This document shows positions 37,491-47,249 of a stretch of DNA of 64,000 bases, piece by piece. How positions within the stretch are numbered: position 1 is the first letter of the stretch; each line of letters begins with the position of its first letter. The stretch lies in contig OY365807.1 in NCBI GenBank assembly GCA_959347315.1, forward strand, positions 17,689,611 to 17,753,610, written 5' to 3'. This DNA is from Bimastos eiseni (Eukaryota > Annelida > Clitellata > Crassiclitellata > Lumbricidae). A program made the translations under genes and the position numbers. Below the pieces are notes generated by a model. The model made no database searches. It saw only the letters and a program-made list of their open reading frames with translations, and was not told the origin of the DNA.

Positions 37491-37930
37491 TAGACAGATT
37501 GACAATTGACAGATATGTGTGGATCGGTATTATGTAGTCCGATTTTGGTAATATTTTGGCGAACTTGACATTCTCTGTATCGTACCAAATCTTAAATTTA
37601 AAGCTCAAGTCTATTGGTCAGTCAACAGTTGTTGTTTAGCACCATTTCGTACGATGGCATAATTTACCAGCGTGCATGTCCTTAAGTTCATTATAAGGCT
37701 GAATGCATTGAGCGTTCACTGATCCTAAGACAAAAATGCATCATTCTCATTGGCATTAGATTGAAAATTTATGTGCAAAATTGTCTATGATGTATTCATT
37801 GCTTCTTAGGTATCGATCTGAAAATGAAAAGTCTGTGATTATGTTCAACGTATCAATGAAAATTCCATATCAGGAAAATTGATTTCCATACTAAGATTTA
37901 TCTCGCTAATATGGTGCGTCTGATTGTGTC
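37491..37930. other. Putative tetraspanin intron 1, 3' part
   Basis: AT-rich, no exon seen. Leads into the duplicated acceptor region. Confidence 0.4.
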
Positions 37931-38026
37931 GATAATATTGACAACGTTTGTCCTTAGGCCGGATGAATAATCCTGATTGATAATATTGACAACGTTTGTC
38001 CTTAGGCCGGAGGATTGGTCCTGATT
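37931..38026 (+). repeat. 48-bp tandem duplication spanning the exon 2 splice acceptor
   Basis: Copies 37,931-37,978 and 37,979-38,026 differ at only about four positions. Each contains TTGTCCTTAG|GCCGGA, so each carries the acceptor and the first two codons of exon 2. In the upstream copy the third codon is TGA (GCCGGATGA), while in the downstream copy it is GGA and the frame continues into TM1. Use of the upstream AG would therefore give an immediate stop. Confidence 0.92.
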
Positions 38027-38281
38027 GGGCTGATCATTTGGATCCACATATACCGTGAATCGTTCATCTACTATCGTCTCATCGAAGATGCGGCATCGTC
38101 CCTCCATCCTCCTCAGCCACCTCATCTTGCTCAGCAGCAACATCAGCAGCAACACATTCCGCCCAGCGTCATCCAGAAGACAACGGTCATCGTCATTATA
38201 ACCCTCGTCGTCGTCGTCATCGCCATTGGATTCTTCGGCTGCTGCGGAGCATCAGTTGAGAGCATCTGCTTCCTGTGTCTG
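38006..38281 (+). CDS. Tetraspanin, exon 2: TM1, small loop, TM2
   Basis: This exon encodes 92 residues in phase 0, between acceptor TCCTTAG and donor CTG|GTGGGT. Tetraspanins are four-pass membrane organisers that recruit partner proteins through their large extracellular loop. The exon starts AGGLVLIGLIIW, matching the end of TM1 just after the conserved first-intron position. TM2 is TTVIVIITLVVVVIAIGFF and runs into the hallmark GCCGASVES at residues 77-85. The small extracellular loop is about 42 residues, longer than the roughly 15-30 usual, and contains a Pro/His/Gln run (PPHLAQQQHQQQH). The N-terminal exon, expected to encode about 22 residues ending near FWLxG, was not found. Family call is firm; subfamily is not assigned. 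Confidence 0.9.
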
Positions 38282-38406
38282 GTGGGTGCATGGCATCAAC
38301 CACATCATCCTCGTCTCTCATTGACTGGAAATTCCCTGAATCATAGTTGTTATGATGGTGCTGAAAACGTTGGTCTAATAGCCAATGGTAATCAATAACC
38401 TAGAGG

Positions 38407-38407
<1 letters not shown>

Positions 38408-38476
<69 letters not shown>
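38408..38476. repeat. (AT)n microsatellite in tetraspanin intron 2
   Basis: About 34 AT units within the 582-bp intron. Just downstream, at 38,538-38,630, two diverged copies of TATAGG..AACCTATCA..GTTAACAC lie about 55 bp apart. Confidence 0.95.
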
Positions 38477-38478
<2 letters not shown>

Positions 38479-38863
38479 AGTAGAGAGGGCACACGAAGAG
38501 CTCGATTTCTTAAATAATGACCTGTGCAGAGTTAAGCTATAGGCATAACCTATCATGGTTAACACCAGGCATTAGATTATAATAGTTGTCGTTATAGGTA
38601 GAACCTATCAAAGTTAACACGTGGCATAACGGTAGCCCATTCAGTTTAAGTGCAATAGTCTAAATCAGAACTGCATTAAGTTATAATCACATGTGAACCG
38701 TCAAAAGATGAAGACATGATAAATTGGTTCAGATCGACTGATATTCAACAGATGGTCGCAAAACTCGTCTAATTACATCTAAAATTCTAATTATGTACAT
38801 GATGTAAACACTGGATGAATGAATTTAAAAGTGAATATAATTGTCTATATTTATCTTTTTCAG

Positions 38864-38938
38864 TGCGTCGTCTTAATCGTATCAGTTATAATCGCCGAGA
38901 TTGTGATAGTTTCCGTTGTTCTGAGCTTCAAAGAAAAG
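38864..38938 (+). CDS. Tetraspanin, exon 3: TM3
   Basis: Seventy-five bases, 25 residues, phase 0, between TATCTTTTTCAG and AAG|GTATGT. It encodes CVVLIVSVIIAEIVIVSVV then LSFKEK, the third membrane segment with the conserved Glu (AEI) and a basic end. A 75-bp exon here is the usual size in animal tetraspanins. Joined to exon 2, it places the TM3 Glu about 18 residues after the ES of GASVES, as in the family. If GTATGT is skipped, the frame stays open 21 more codons to TAG at 39,002-39,004 (VCESVQDLLNLNNDGN then RRLE), which reads like the first helix of the large loop, so an alternative donor such as AAT|GTCAGG is possible. Confidence 0.88.
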
Positions 38939-39195
38939 GTATGTGAATCTGTGCAAGATCTCCTGAACCTAAACAATGACGGAAATGTCAGGCGATTAGA
39001 ATAGTGTCAGTGGTTGAGTGTATACACCTCCCACATCCGTATAGGGCCAGGCTTCACTAGATCACTACAATTCGCTTTTCTTTGATATCTAAGAAAGTTT
39101 ACCTTTTAAATGACTTTTACGATTTTTTTGACGAATTCAATCTGTTTCTCTATCTGTCTCTCTGTCAGTCTCTCAGTTTGTGTGTATGTCTGGCT

Positions 39196-39735
39196 ATCCG
39201 TCCATCCATCCATCCATCCATCCATCCATCCATCCATCCATCCATCCATCCATCCATCCATCCATCCATCCATCCATCCATCCATCCATCCATCCATCCA
39301 TCCATCCATCCATCCATCCATCCATCCATCCATCCATCCATCCATCCATCCATCCATCCATCCATCCATCCATCCATCCATCCATCCATCCATCCATCCA
39401 TCCATCCATCCATCCATCCATCCATCCATCCATCCATCCATCCATCCATCCATCCATCCATCCATCCATCCATCCATCCATCCATCCATCCATCCATCCA
39501 TCCATCCATCCATCCATCCATCCATCCATCCATCCATCCATCCATCCATCCATCCATCCATCCATCCATCCATCCATCCATCCATCCATCCATCCATCCA
39601 TCCATCCATCCATCCATCCATCCATCCATCCATCCATCCATCCATCCATCCATCCATCCATCCATCCATCCATCCATCCATCCATCCATCCATCCATCCA
39701 TCCATCTATCTATCTATCTATCTATCTATCTATTC
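39196..39735 (+). repeat. (CATC)n array, about 0.5 kb, then (TATC)n
   Basis: Pure CCAT/CATC from about 39,200 to 39,705, ending in (CTAT)n to 39,733, inside tetraspanin intron 3. It is the exact reverse complement of the GGAT array at 35.75-37.49 kb. SIHP frames on + and WMDG frames on - are artefacts. Confidence 0.97.
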
Positions 39736-40614
39736 ATCTGTCTCTTTCTCTTAAACTTGCCGCTGAGTGTGCATCTCATTGCTTTGTCAGCAATTGCTCT
39801 GCCAACTCCTGTCAGTGTTTAGTCCATTCAAACAAATGAACTTCGAATATAAACATCAAACAATGTGTGCCAGTTGGGTGCATGCCCCTAACTGTCGAAA
39901 GCAGACAATAAATTCGATTGCCGTAGATCAGTGATACTTGTATATTGTGAAAATTTCTATCCCGCACTGAATATGTCAGGACTTCAAGTGCCTCACCGCG
40001 AAGTCCACAGCGGGGAGTGTGGTCGAAGTAATAGCCAGTAATAGTGATTGATTGACATGTGGCACATGGCCTTGTCTTCTCTTCGCTTGGTCATCATCCT
40101 TTCTTTCGATTATTTGTTGCTACCTGCTTCCATGATCCGCATGGTACTTCTCGCTTTCTCATTTCCTCCAGCCTTCGTTCTGCCGCTGCCTCCCTCGCTG
40201 GCACCTGCCTGCTCCATCTCTTCTTTCGTGGCCAGTGATGAGGATGCTCGGTGCAGAGTAGAAATGAGACTGAGAGACCTCAGTGGCCGCTGCTGAGGAT
40301 ATAATTATTGTTCGTAATTAGATACGAAGCAACGCAGATGGCGCTAAGGTTTTATGACAACCCGCTCCACAGAACCTCGACGCACGCCATTTGGACGGGC
40401 ACCTGTCTGACAGAACGTGATTTTCATCTCATATTTCACATAGCGGGATGGAGAGAACGAATTCATGAAAGAAATAAAGAAGAAGCGGTCGATAAGAGAA
40501 TGATAAATGAAACAGTGGAGAGTTCCCAAGTTAGAAAGATGTTGAGATACAGACCATTAAAACGTCGTTCAGAACGAAAGAGAAAGACGGAATGGAAGAG
40601 AGATTTAATGTCAG
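39736..40614. other. Tetraspanin intron 3, non-coding
   Basis: No exon recognised. The frame at 40,308-40,619 (+) lacks flanking splice sites and domain similarity that I can see. One exon for the start of the large extracellular loop may be hidden in 39.7-42.9 kb. Confidence 0.4.
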
Positions 40615-41050
40615 AGTGAGAGAGAGAGAGACAAAGAGAGAGAGAGACAAAGAGAGAGAGAGAGATAGACAGACAGACATACAGACGAACAGACAGAGAG
40701 ACAGAGAGGGAGAGAGAGAAAGAAAGAGACAGACAGACCGCGGCATACAGAGACAGAGAGACCGACAGACAAACAGACAGATAGACAGCCAGACACAGAG
40801 AGACATAGAGAGACAGAGAGATAAAACTGCCGAAAATTCTAGACGATGAAGAGACAGGCAAGCATTCATACTGTGATAAATTTATAAAAATCGTTATTTA
40901 GTGCTCATAAATAGTCAGAGAGTCAGACAGCAACAAAAAAGAAATCTACTTGGATTGACAATGATACAGAGAGTGACAAGAAGAGGTAAGACGGCAGAGA
41001 TAGAGACATAGAGACAGAGAGAGAGAGACAGAAAGAGACACAGAGGATCC
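40615..41050 (+). repeat. (GA)n / (CAGA)n tracts in intron 3
   Basis: 40,615-40,825 is dense GAGAGACAGACAGA and 41,000-41,045 is a shorter block. Overlapping frames are low complexity. Confidence 0.88.
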
Positions 41051-41354
41051 AGGGTTAGAATCAGTAGGCGTGGCATAGAATTTATTAGTTATGTGCGGGT
41101 GCAATCGAATGATGGATATGAACTGAAGATGGAGGATGAACGGATGGAAAAGGTTAATAGGAGAAAATCTATTTACTCTTACTCAGAGACAGCAATTTCT
41201 ATAATTGAGTTGATCAGTTGCTTAATATTACATAACGTTGCTATGGTGATTGCTGATTGTGAGCTTATAGACGCCACTTGAACGCAGGCTCAACGGCTCA
41301 ACGTCTAAGAACTATAGGCCTAATCGGAATAGTGCGGTCTTCAAGCGTTTGTGG

Positions 41355-41590
41355 TGAGAGACAGACAGACAGACAGAGACATCGAGAGACTGGAAGAAAG
41401 ACAGAGAGAGAGAGAAACAAAGACAAAGACAGAGAGAGAAGCAGAGATAGAAGGAGACAGAGGATCATACAATTTTGGGAGAAAGACGGCGAGAGAGAGA
41501 GACAGACAGAGAGAGAATGACAGAGACAGAGACAGAGAGAGACAGAGAGTGAGGCAGAGATAGAAGGAGACAGAGGATCATGCAATGGGA
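41355..41590 (+). repeat. (CAGA)/(GA) tract with a 33-bp direct repeat
   Basis: GCAGAGATAGAAGGAGACAG then AGGATCAT(A/G)CAAT occurs at 41,441-41,474 and again at 41,553-41,585, suggesting local duplication of a 112-bp unit. Confidence 0.85.
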
Positions 41591-42044
41591 TGTGCTTGAG
41601 ATGCGAGAAATTTAACAGAGCAGGCTAATTGATGGAACAGGAACAGTTTTCTAGAGGTGCATCGTAGCAGTCAATGGCAAATGCCATCGTAACTGCGTTG
41701 ATTGATTTAAACACATGTTTTCTAAAGCAAAGAGGCTTTATAAAATATTAGGTCATAGACAAGAATTGTCAAAGTCCTGCGGAAGTGAGAAGTTAAAAGA
41801 TGGAAGTGATTAGTTTGAAAAAAGTGTTAACGAGGATAGACAGAGGTCGAACTTCTGTATGTGAGAGAAACTCAAAAGGTAGACGATGGAGGATTAGCAA
41901 GCTGAGACCTGAAACAGGTGGGTGGGTATAGGGTCAATAGGGTCAGTTCGCGTGGTTTGATGAGGAGGGATTCAGAAGATACTTCTAGTTTATAGGAAGG
42001 AAATGACTGATTTGTGAAATGAATGTGTCATTGCTCAGTGCTCT
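41591..42044. other. Tetraspanin intron 3, non-coding
   Basis: Nothing recognised. Confidence 0.35.
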
Positions 42045-42106
42045 ACACACACACACTCACTCACACACACACACACACACACACATACACACACGCGCGC
42101 GCGCGT
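42045..42106. repeat. (CA)n followed by (CG)6: alternating purine-pyrimidine tract
   Basis: CACACA with a few interruptions leads to CACACGCGCGCGCGCGTA. Potential Z-DNA-forming sequence within intron 3. Confidence 0.92.
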
Positions 42107-42926
42107 ATCGAATGGTATTACGTTTACATTGCTTCAAAATGTACTGCATCGCATTGTCTGTATTACGCTACGATAGATGTACAGCGACCTATTGGGTCGA
42201 ATGAATTATCAAATACGAGTCGAATACAACCGAACAACAGCGAGTGCAACAACAGAGGAAGAGGTGGAGGAGAAGCTGAACGTGCAACAGCTGACAACCG
42301 CCTGGGACACTCTGCAGACACGGGTCAGGCACATGACATGAGCTGTTCATCAATGTCTTTAATTTCCGTTGGTGCAGGATAGTAATTCATTACCAATATC
42401 GTTTGTGTTATTTAATATGTTTCGCATTGTGATGCTGCAGTTTTACTTAAAAATAGATAAAGCCTATATGTATTTGATAAGTGATGATATTTATTTATTT
42501 ATTTAATCTGAAACACAGGGCTTCATTTCACTAATACCCAATCATAGGCTGCCTTACTTTACTCTTACACTACCTTGACTCACCTTTCCTTTTTTGCGCT
42601 ATACCATACCCTATTATATCGATTGTATCATGCAATATACATTACTTTGCATTACCTTACCCTAATCAGCCCTACATAAGCCTACTCTCTTTAGTTACAA
42701 TATCATGCTCTGCCTGACCACATCATCTTTTAGCTATCCTAACAGTTGTGTATACTTTAGTATATCAGACCCTAACCCACCCAGTATTCCCGTATTTCGC
42801 TAGCAATAAATCACCCTGTGGTAGTATATTTTATCTTCTTAGGCCTAAACCTTATGAAAACCATGTATGCTCTAAAAATAGTTTAACTAGTTATGATTGC
42901 ATAGATATTCATTGTTCTCGTTGCAG
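42107..42926. other. Tetraspanin intron 3, 3' part
   Basis: AT-rich. 42,540-42,760 has many TACCTTAC/CCTAACC phrases. Ends in the acceptor TTCTCGTTGCAG. Confidence 0.45.
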
Positions 42927-43133
42927 TTCAACTGTTGCGGTGTCTCAGGTCCACGTGACTTTCTGAAGAGCACGTGGTACAACCAGACTAAGGATCACGA
43001 GGGACTTTATGTTCCAGTGACCTGTTGTGTCCTCGAAGACTCTGATGAAAAGCCTGTCGCCCGGAACCTCTACCTATGTCAGGTCGCAGTACTTCTCTAT
43101 AAAAACACTGAAATGCCACTCACGGAACTACAC
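42927..43133 (+). CDS. Tetraspanin exon: large extracellular loop with CCG motif
   Basis: Sixty-nine residues, phase 0 at both ends, between TCTCGTTGCAG and CAC|GTAAGA. It opens FNCCGVSGPRDF, the tetraspanin CCG signature. Further conserved cysteines follow as VTCC and YLC, and the next exon starts with the GC that closes the loop. With that GC the loop has six cysteines, enough for three disulfides (CC, CC, C, GC). A sequon NQT lies at residues 19-21 of the exon. The segment between TM3 and this exon seems short or incomplete, so an exon may be missing upstream. Confidence 0.92.
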
Positions 43134-43557
43134 GTAAGAGTAAGTGTACATATCAGCCATCGATGAAGTTGATAATAAATTAAATACGCAGTCTTAACCT
43201 ATTTTTGTTAAATGACTAATTAGCTGGTCAATTGGAAAACACATCAACAAACGTCATTGATTATAATGAAGCAGATCACTCGATTGCTAATTTGTTAGGA
43301 CACTCACCATTAAAGAGTTCGATCCTAATAGAAAAACAATAGCAAATCAACAAATAAATGCATTCATTGTTCATTCTCTCGTAGATGCTTTCAGATTTCA
43401 TTTATCCACTCAGCAATAATTTCATAAAATAATTCATACATTCATTTAATGTTCCATATATCGATTATTTAAATATTTTCTACATCCAATCCTTCCTTCC
43501 ATCATACGATGTTTCATTTTCCCACGCAGTCGTCCTCCCATTCCCTCAGTGAGTCAG

Positions 43558-43712
43558 AGTGGTTCTGTGGCCGATTGGTTATAGAGCGGTCGACCTCTAA
43601 CGTGAAGAGTGAGGCTCCGAGAAGATGCTGTGTAGGGACCTTGAGCAAGTCCTACGCGTGCAATTGTGCACTTCTGAGCTAATTGTTGGAAGGGCAATAT
43701 CAAATTACAGGT
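43558..43712 (+). mobile_element. tRNA-derived SINE, internally deleted copy
   Basis: GTGGCCGATTGGTTATAGAGCGG head and ACCTTGAGCAAGTCCTACGCG body are present but the box B region is deleted and the tail is lost. It sits in the 648-bp intron between the two loop exons, 70 bp before the acceptor. Confidence 0.8.
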
Positions 43713-43781
43713 GTACTGTATTGTCAGTAAATCAGTCAGATAATCAGTCAGTCAGTTTAATCAATGTCTCCTTTTGATCAG

Positions 43782-43871
43782 GGTTGTCACGAAGCCTTTG
43801 TCAGTTACGTTGAGTCTATTGTCCACCATCCGCTCAGTGTTGCCTTGTTCAGCATTATCATCATTTTACAG
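43782..43871 (+). CDS. Tetraspanin exon: end of large loop and start of TM4
   Basis: Ninety bases, 30 residues, phase 0, between TTTTGATCAG and CAG|GTAAGC. It starts GCHEAFVSYVESI, the final GC of the large loop followed by its last helix, and ends in ALFSIIIILQ, the start of TM4. Splicing to the previous exon gives TELHGCHEAF, typical of the family. Confidence 0.92.
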
Positions 43872-43900
43872 GTAAGCTCACCTAAGCCTTCCTATATTTG

Positions 43901-44127
43901 TGTGGCACGGTGGCCGATTGGTTAGAGCGGCCGGCCCGTAACGCTCAGTGTGCGCTCAGTGTGCGGGTTCGACCCTCATCCGAGGAGTCACTGTTTATGG
44001 ACCTTGAGCAAGTCTTTCGCGCACAATTGCTGGCAGTACAATTGAAATTGCGCCGTCGAGGCGTGTGCACTTCTGAGCAAACATTTTGGAAGGCGGCGAT
44101 ATCATATTTCAGAATAAATAAATAAAG
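43901..44127 (+). mobile_element. tRNA-derived SINE (CORE-like), full-length intronic copy
   Basis: Head TGTGTGGCACGGTGGCCG, box B GGTTCGACCC at about 43,967, body ACCTTGAGCAAGTC, tail AATAAATAAATAAA. A GCTCAGTGTGC segment is duplicated in tandem just before box B. It starts 30 bp after the donor of the preceding exon. Confidence 0.9.
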
Positions 44128-44269
44128 ATGCTCACTTATCAAATACATGTAGGCCTTATCTACAGGCAATTAAAACCAATTTAGACGCTCCCAAAAGGAA
44201 CAATAATTAATGACCCATCTGCCAACATAAAAAATTTCTACTCAAAGGCCTATATTTTATTTCCACACT

Positions 44270-44470
44270 TTTAAATCGCAGGGTCGTATCGTACCTTTAA
44301 ATTTACATAGCACCCCTCACAAAATAACTATTCAGAGGCGCTCTCAGCACGAAATTCCCGTAAAAAAGAAACGCCTTTAAAGAGTGAGAAGCTGATGGAC
44401 AGAATAAAATCATCAGTTTAGGCCTTATTGTGATGGAGGACGGTCATTCCAGGTAGATGGAGCCACAACA
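44270..44470 (+). repeat. Dispersed repeat fragment (ATTTACATAGCACC ... GGTCATTCCAG)
   Basis: AATTTACATAGCACCCCTCAC then ACTATTCAGAGGCGCTC at about 44,298-44,345 matches 54,129-54,180. GGACGGTCATTCCAG follows near 44,440. Confidence 0.6.
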
Positions 44471-44691
44471 CGAGTTATGGTCATGGTTTCGACGTTTCAA
44501 ATATTTTAACTGAAGTTTTCTTAATCCATAACGGCCGAGACACAATAAGATTGGTGACTGAAGTTTAACACTTCGGAGTAGATCGGTTTTAGGATCAAAC
44601 TTTCGATCTAATACATAGATCTGTATGATAACATGTTTATACATTGATTTATTCTAATGACATTCAGTTGTTGTGAATTTCTTTTCTTCAG

Positions 44692-44805
44692 CTGATCGAT
44701 CTCATATTCTGTTGCATATTGATTCTGTGGATAATAAGAAAACTTCGAGAGATAGACGCCAGTCTGAACGACGACAGCGATCAGGATGACGTCGACGAAG
44801 AATAA
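44692..44805 (+). CDS. Tetraspanin last exon: TM4 and acidic tail
   Basis: Thirty-seven residues and a TAA stop after acceptor TTTTCTTCAG, phase 0. LIDLIFCCILILWIIRKLRE completes TM4 and the membrane-proximal basic cluster. The cytoplasmic tail ends DDSDQDDVDEE, unusually acidic; I see no tyrosine-based sorting motif. Juxtamembrane CC could be palmitoylated, as is common in the family. With the exons found, 253 residues are accounted for, short of the N-terminus and perhaps one loop segment. Confidence 0.9.
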   Translation: MIDLIFCCILILWIIRKLREIDASLNDDSDQDDVDEE

Positions 44806-44841
44806 TTAACTTAATTATATAATCAAATATTTCCAATTTAT

Positions 44842-44847
44842 AATAAA
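44842..44847 (+). terminator. Poly(A) signal AATAAA of the tetraspanin
   Basis: AATAAA 37 bp after the TAA stop, implying a very short 3' UTR. A longer one cannot be excluded. Confidence 0.55.
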
Positions 44848-45149
44848 TCGTCGCATATCGCAGAGTTAGAGAAATTATTTTTGGTTGGATTGTGTTTCGC
44901 AGACGATAAATGAGAGCATGTAGTTGGAAGACCCTTCTTTGTTGAAGTATATCCCAATCTCAGCTGACCTTTTAGGATTTTATCTGATAAGTAAGATCTC
45001 ATCTATTATATTTTGATTTATTATCGAGTCTTCATTGGCACCTGCGTCACAATACACAAGATAACAATCGATGATAGATATCTTTATGATGATCAATTGC
45101 AGATGTTTTGGACAAACGCAGAGAAATCCCAGCTCATGGAACAGGTGTA

Positions 45150-45948
45150 CGTTAAAAACCGCGATCACAAAATAGCGAAGCACAAAAGCGCGACTGTTTC
45201 AAAATAGCTATCATCAAAGCAGCGATTATTCATTGAAAATTTGTAATTTTGTTTCTATATGTAGCCTACATGGTTTGGATAAATTGCTAGCAATTACATT
45301 AGAAGGTTTATTTCGCACGATATATCGTTGTTACTTATGTACGCATTTTAACATATCGTTCTATATCGTTTTCTACCCGATTATTGTTAGGCCTAATTCA
45401 TGGCATTATTACACGTATATTAGCCCTCACCTCTTCAATTATTAAACGCATTGAATTTGGCCGCTCGCAGCGGCCTCAGGAGTGGTAAGGGTTAATGCCC
45501 ATGATAAATGCAAGGTCTATTTTCGTCAGAGAAACTTCTTTAGTTTCACAATAGACTGCTTTTTCAAAAGTACTTTTGTGGGATGTTTTGCTCTCGAAAT
45601 TTCAACATACAGCCCAGTTTCGAACTTAGCGTGAATTTCCGTGAAATTGGTACCAAAATGAAAAGTTTATCATCGGCTTATCGTTTGAATTCTTGATTAA
45701 ATAATGTTATTGAAAACTGAGGCCGGATTAATGGCAGTATGGTTGCTTGTGAAATTAGCAGTTTCATTGATGAAAATTATGCTTTAGTAAATGTAACGGA
45801 TTGACTATAAAAAATTTCATTTGACTAAGCGCTTCTTATTGAAATCGCTGTTTTGATGATCGCTATTTTGAAATAGTCGCGATTTTGTGCATCGCTATTT
45901 TGTGATGACGGTTTTGGCGGTCGCTGTTTGAGATTGCGGTTTTTAACG
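45150..45948. mobile_element. 799-bp inverted-repeat element (MITE) flanked by TA
   Basis: It starts CGTTAAAAACCGCGATCACA and ends CGGTTTTTAACG, with TA immediately outside both ends (45,148-45,149 and 45,949-45,950). Arms of about 80 bp (left) and 105 bp (right, to about 45,842) pair through repeated CAAAATAGCGA-type blocks; the right arm carries about 30 bp extra. The interior has no transposase and includes a GGCCGCT-CGC-AGCGGCC hairpin at 45,459-45,475. A TA duplication suggests mobilisation by a Tc1/mariner-like or other TA-specific transposase (inference). Confidence 0.78.
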
Positions 45949-45950
45949 TA

Positions 45951-46760
45951 GGCCTAAGCGTCTAGAAGATCTGGATGCGCAAGAATTTGACTTAACCTAG
46001 TGGTTATTACTTTGGCGTTTTTTTATACCCATAGCCAGAAGTTTCAACTTGAGGAAATGAACCGGATCTACTTTCACATAACATCATAAAGGATCAGGGA
46101 TTTGGCTCTGAGTTTTATCTAAGGAGAAAGAAGTCCACGGCAATCCTTCTAAAGGACCAAAGGTCCCTTCACTCAGAACACGTACGAATATAATTCTGGT
46201 CAATTGGTATGTATGAATGTATGCATGAATGTCATTGTATGCATGTACGTATGTGTTTTTTACGATGACACTGTTTGTACGTATGTAAGACCGTAATGGT
46301 CAACCACGTCATGGGTTCTCGAATATTCTGAAACAATGTTGATTGTTCATCGTCTATCTCTGTGGTCTACCCCACCTGGTAACCACTGAATCACTGATGA
46401 ACGCAAGACTGTAGTTTCTCATTTACTGTCTTTAACTTCTGGAACGTGTACATAGTTCGCGAAAATGTACGAATACAATTATTATTTCGATGATAACGAG
46501 ATTCGATCACAACAACAACGACGAATGATGACAACAGCAACGACGAATGATGATCTGCTCTAATTTGCCTAAACGAATACTATTAGTCATTCGGTCTTCG
46601 TCGGTTTCTTCACAGTTTCTCCAATTCTTCTTCGTCAGCAAAAGCCAAAGCCCTGCGTCGTTTTATATTGACAAATTGAAGGGCTTAACGAGGGATAACG
46701 TTAGATTAGTAAGTCATAGGACCTATTAATAATTATTGCTCAGCTCCATTTTCATCTGCC
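45951..46760. other. Non-coding stretch
   Basis: Nothing recognised beyond scattered ATGTATG and CAACAACGACGAATGATGA duplications. Confidence 0.35.
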
Positions 46761-46764
46761 TCGA

Positions 46765-46916
46765 CTGTGGAAGAGCGCCATACAAAGCATATTATTATAT
46801 TATTTATATTATTACTGTCATAATTATTATTATTTTATTATTATTTTTGTTATAATTATTATTGCTATTATTATATCTTTTGTTGTTATTATTGTTGTTG
46901 TTCTTCTTCTTCTTAT
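46765..46916 (+). repeat. AGCGCCATACAAA repeat end with (TTA)n tail
   Basis: GGAAGAGCGCCATACAAAGC followed by ATTATTATA-type tail. The tail resumes after the LTR at 47,793, so the LTR appears nested in it. Confidence 0.55.
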
Positions 46917-46949
46917 TGTAACGGTTTAGGGGTACGCTTACCTAGTGTC

Positions 46950-47235
46950 GGCCTGCTGTAGTGTCTGCCTGTTGTGTACACCTGTCTACTGTGTTCTTTC
47001 TACTGTGGTATCTACCTGCTGTATACGCTTATCTACTATACACTGTAGTCTATCTATTATATACTGTAGATATCTACTATCTACTGTAGTCTGTCTACTA
47101 TCTACACCCTACTGTAGATATCTACTGTCTACTGTCTACTGTCTCCTATCTACTGTGTAGTCTCTACTATCTACTGTGTAGTCTCTACTATCTACTGTCG
47201 CCTATCTACTGTATATCATCTACTATCTACACCAA
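46950..47235 (+). repeat. TCTACTGTC/TCTACTAT minisatellite inside the LTR
   Basis: Irregular tandem CTACTGT-type units of 7-12 bp just upstream of the TATA box. Confidence 0.85.
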
Positions 47236-47240
47236 ATTAG

Positions 47241-47249
47241 TATAAAAGG
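47241..47249 (+). promoter_or_regulatory. TATA box of the putative LTR
   Basis: TATAAAAGG, about 324 bp into the element, a plausible Pol II promoter placing R near 47,270. Confidence 0.45.

Noticed and set aside
35716..37608. Minus-strand open frames of 594-630 residues made of SIHP repeats, and plus-strand WMDG frames
   Set aside because: All three frames per strand are open at once because the GGAT unit has no stop in any frame. No non-repeat domain is attached.
39082..39839. SIHP and WMDG frames of 167-246 residues
   Set aside because: Same artefact from the CATC array inside a tetraspanin intron.
40308..40619. 103-residue plus-strand frame in tetraspanin intron 3
   Set aside because: No domain, and its C-terminal part runs into the GA repeat.
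42363..42470. Possible missing tetraspanin exon after a GGTGCAG acceptor
   Set aside because: The frame is open for about 34 codons but lacks large-loop character and a good donor.
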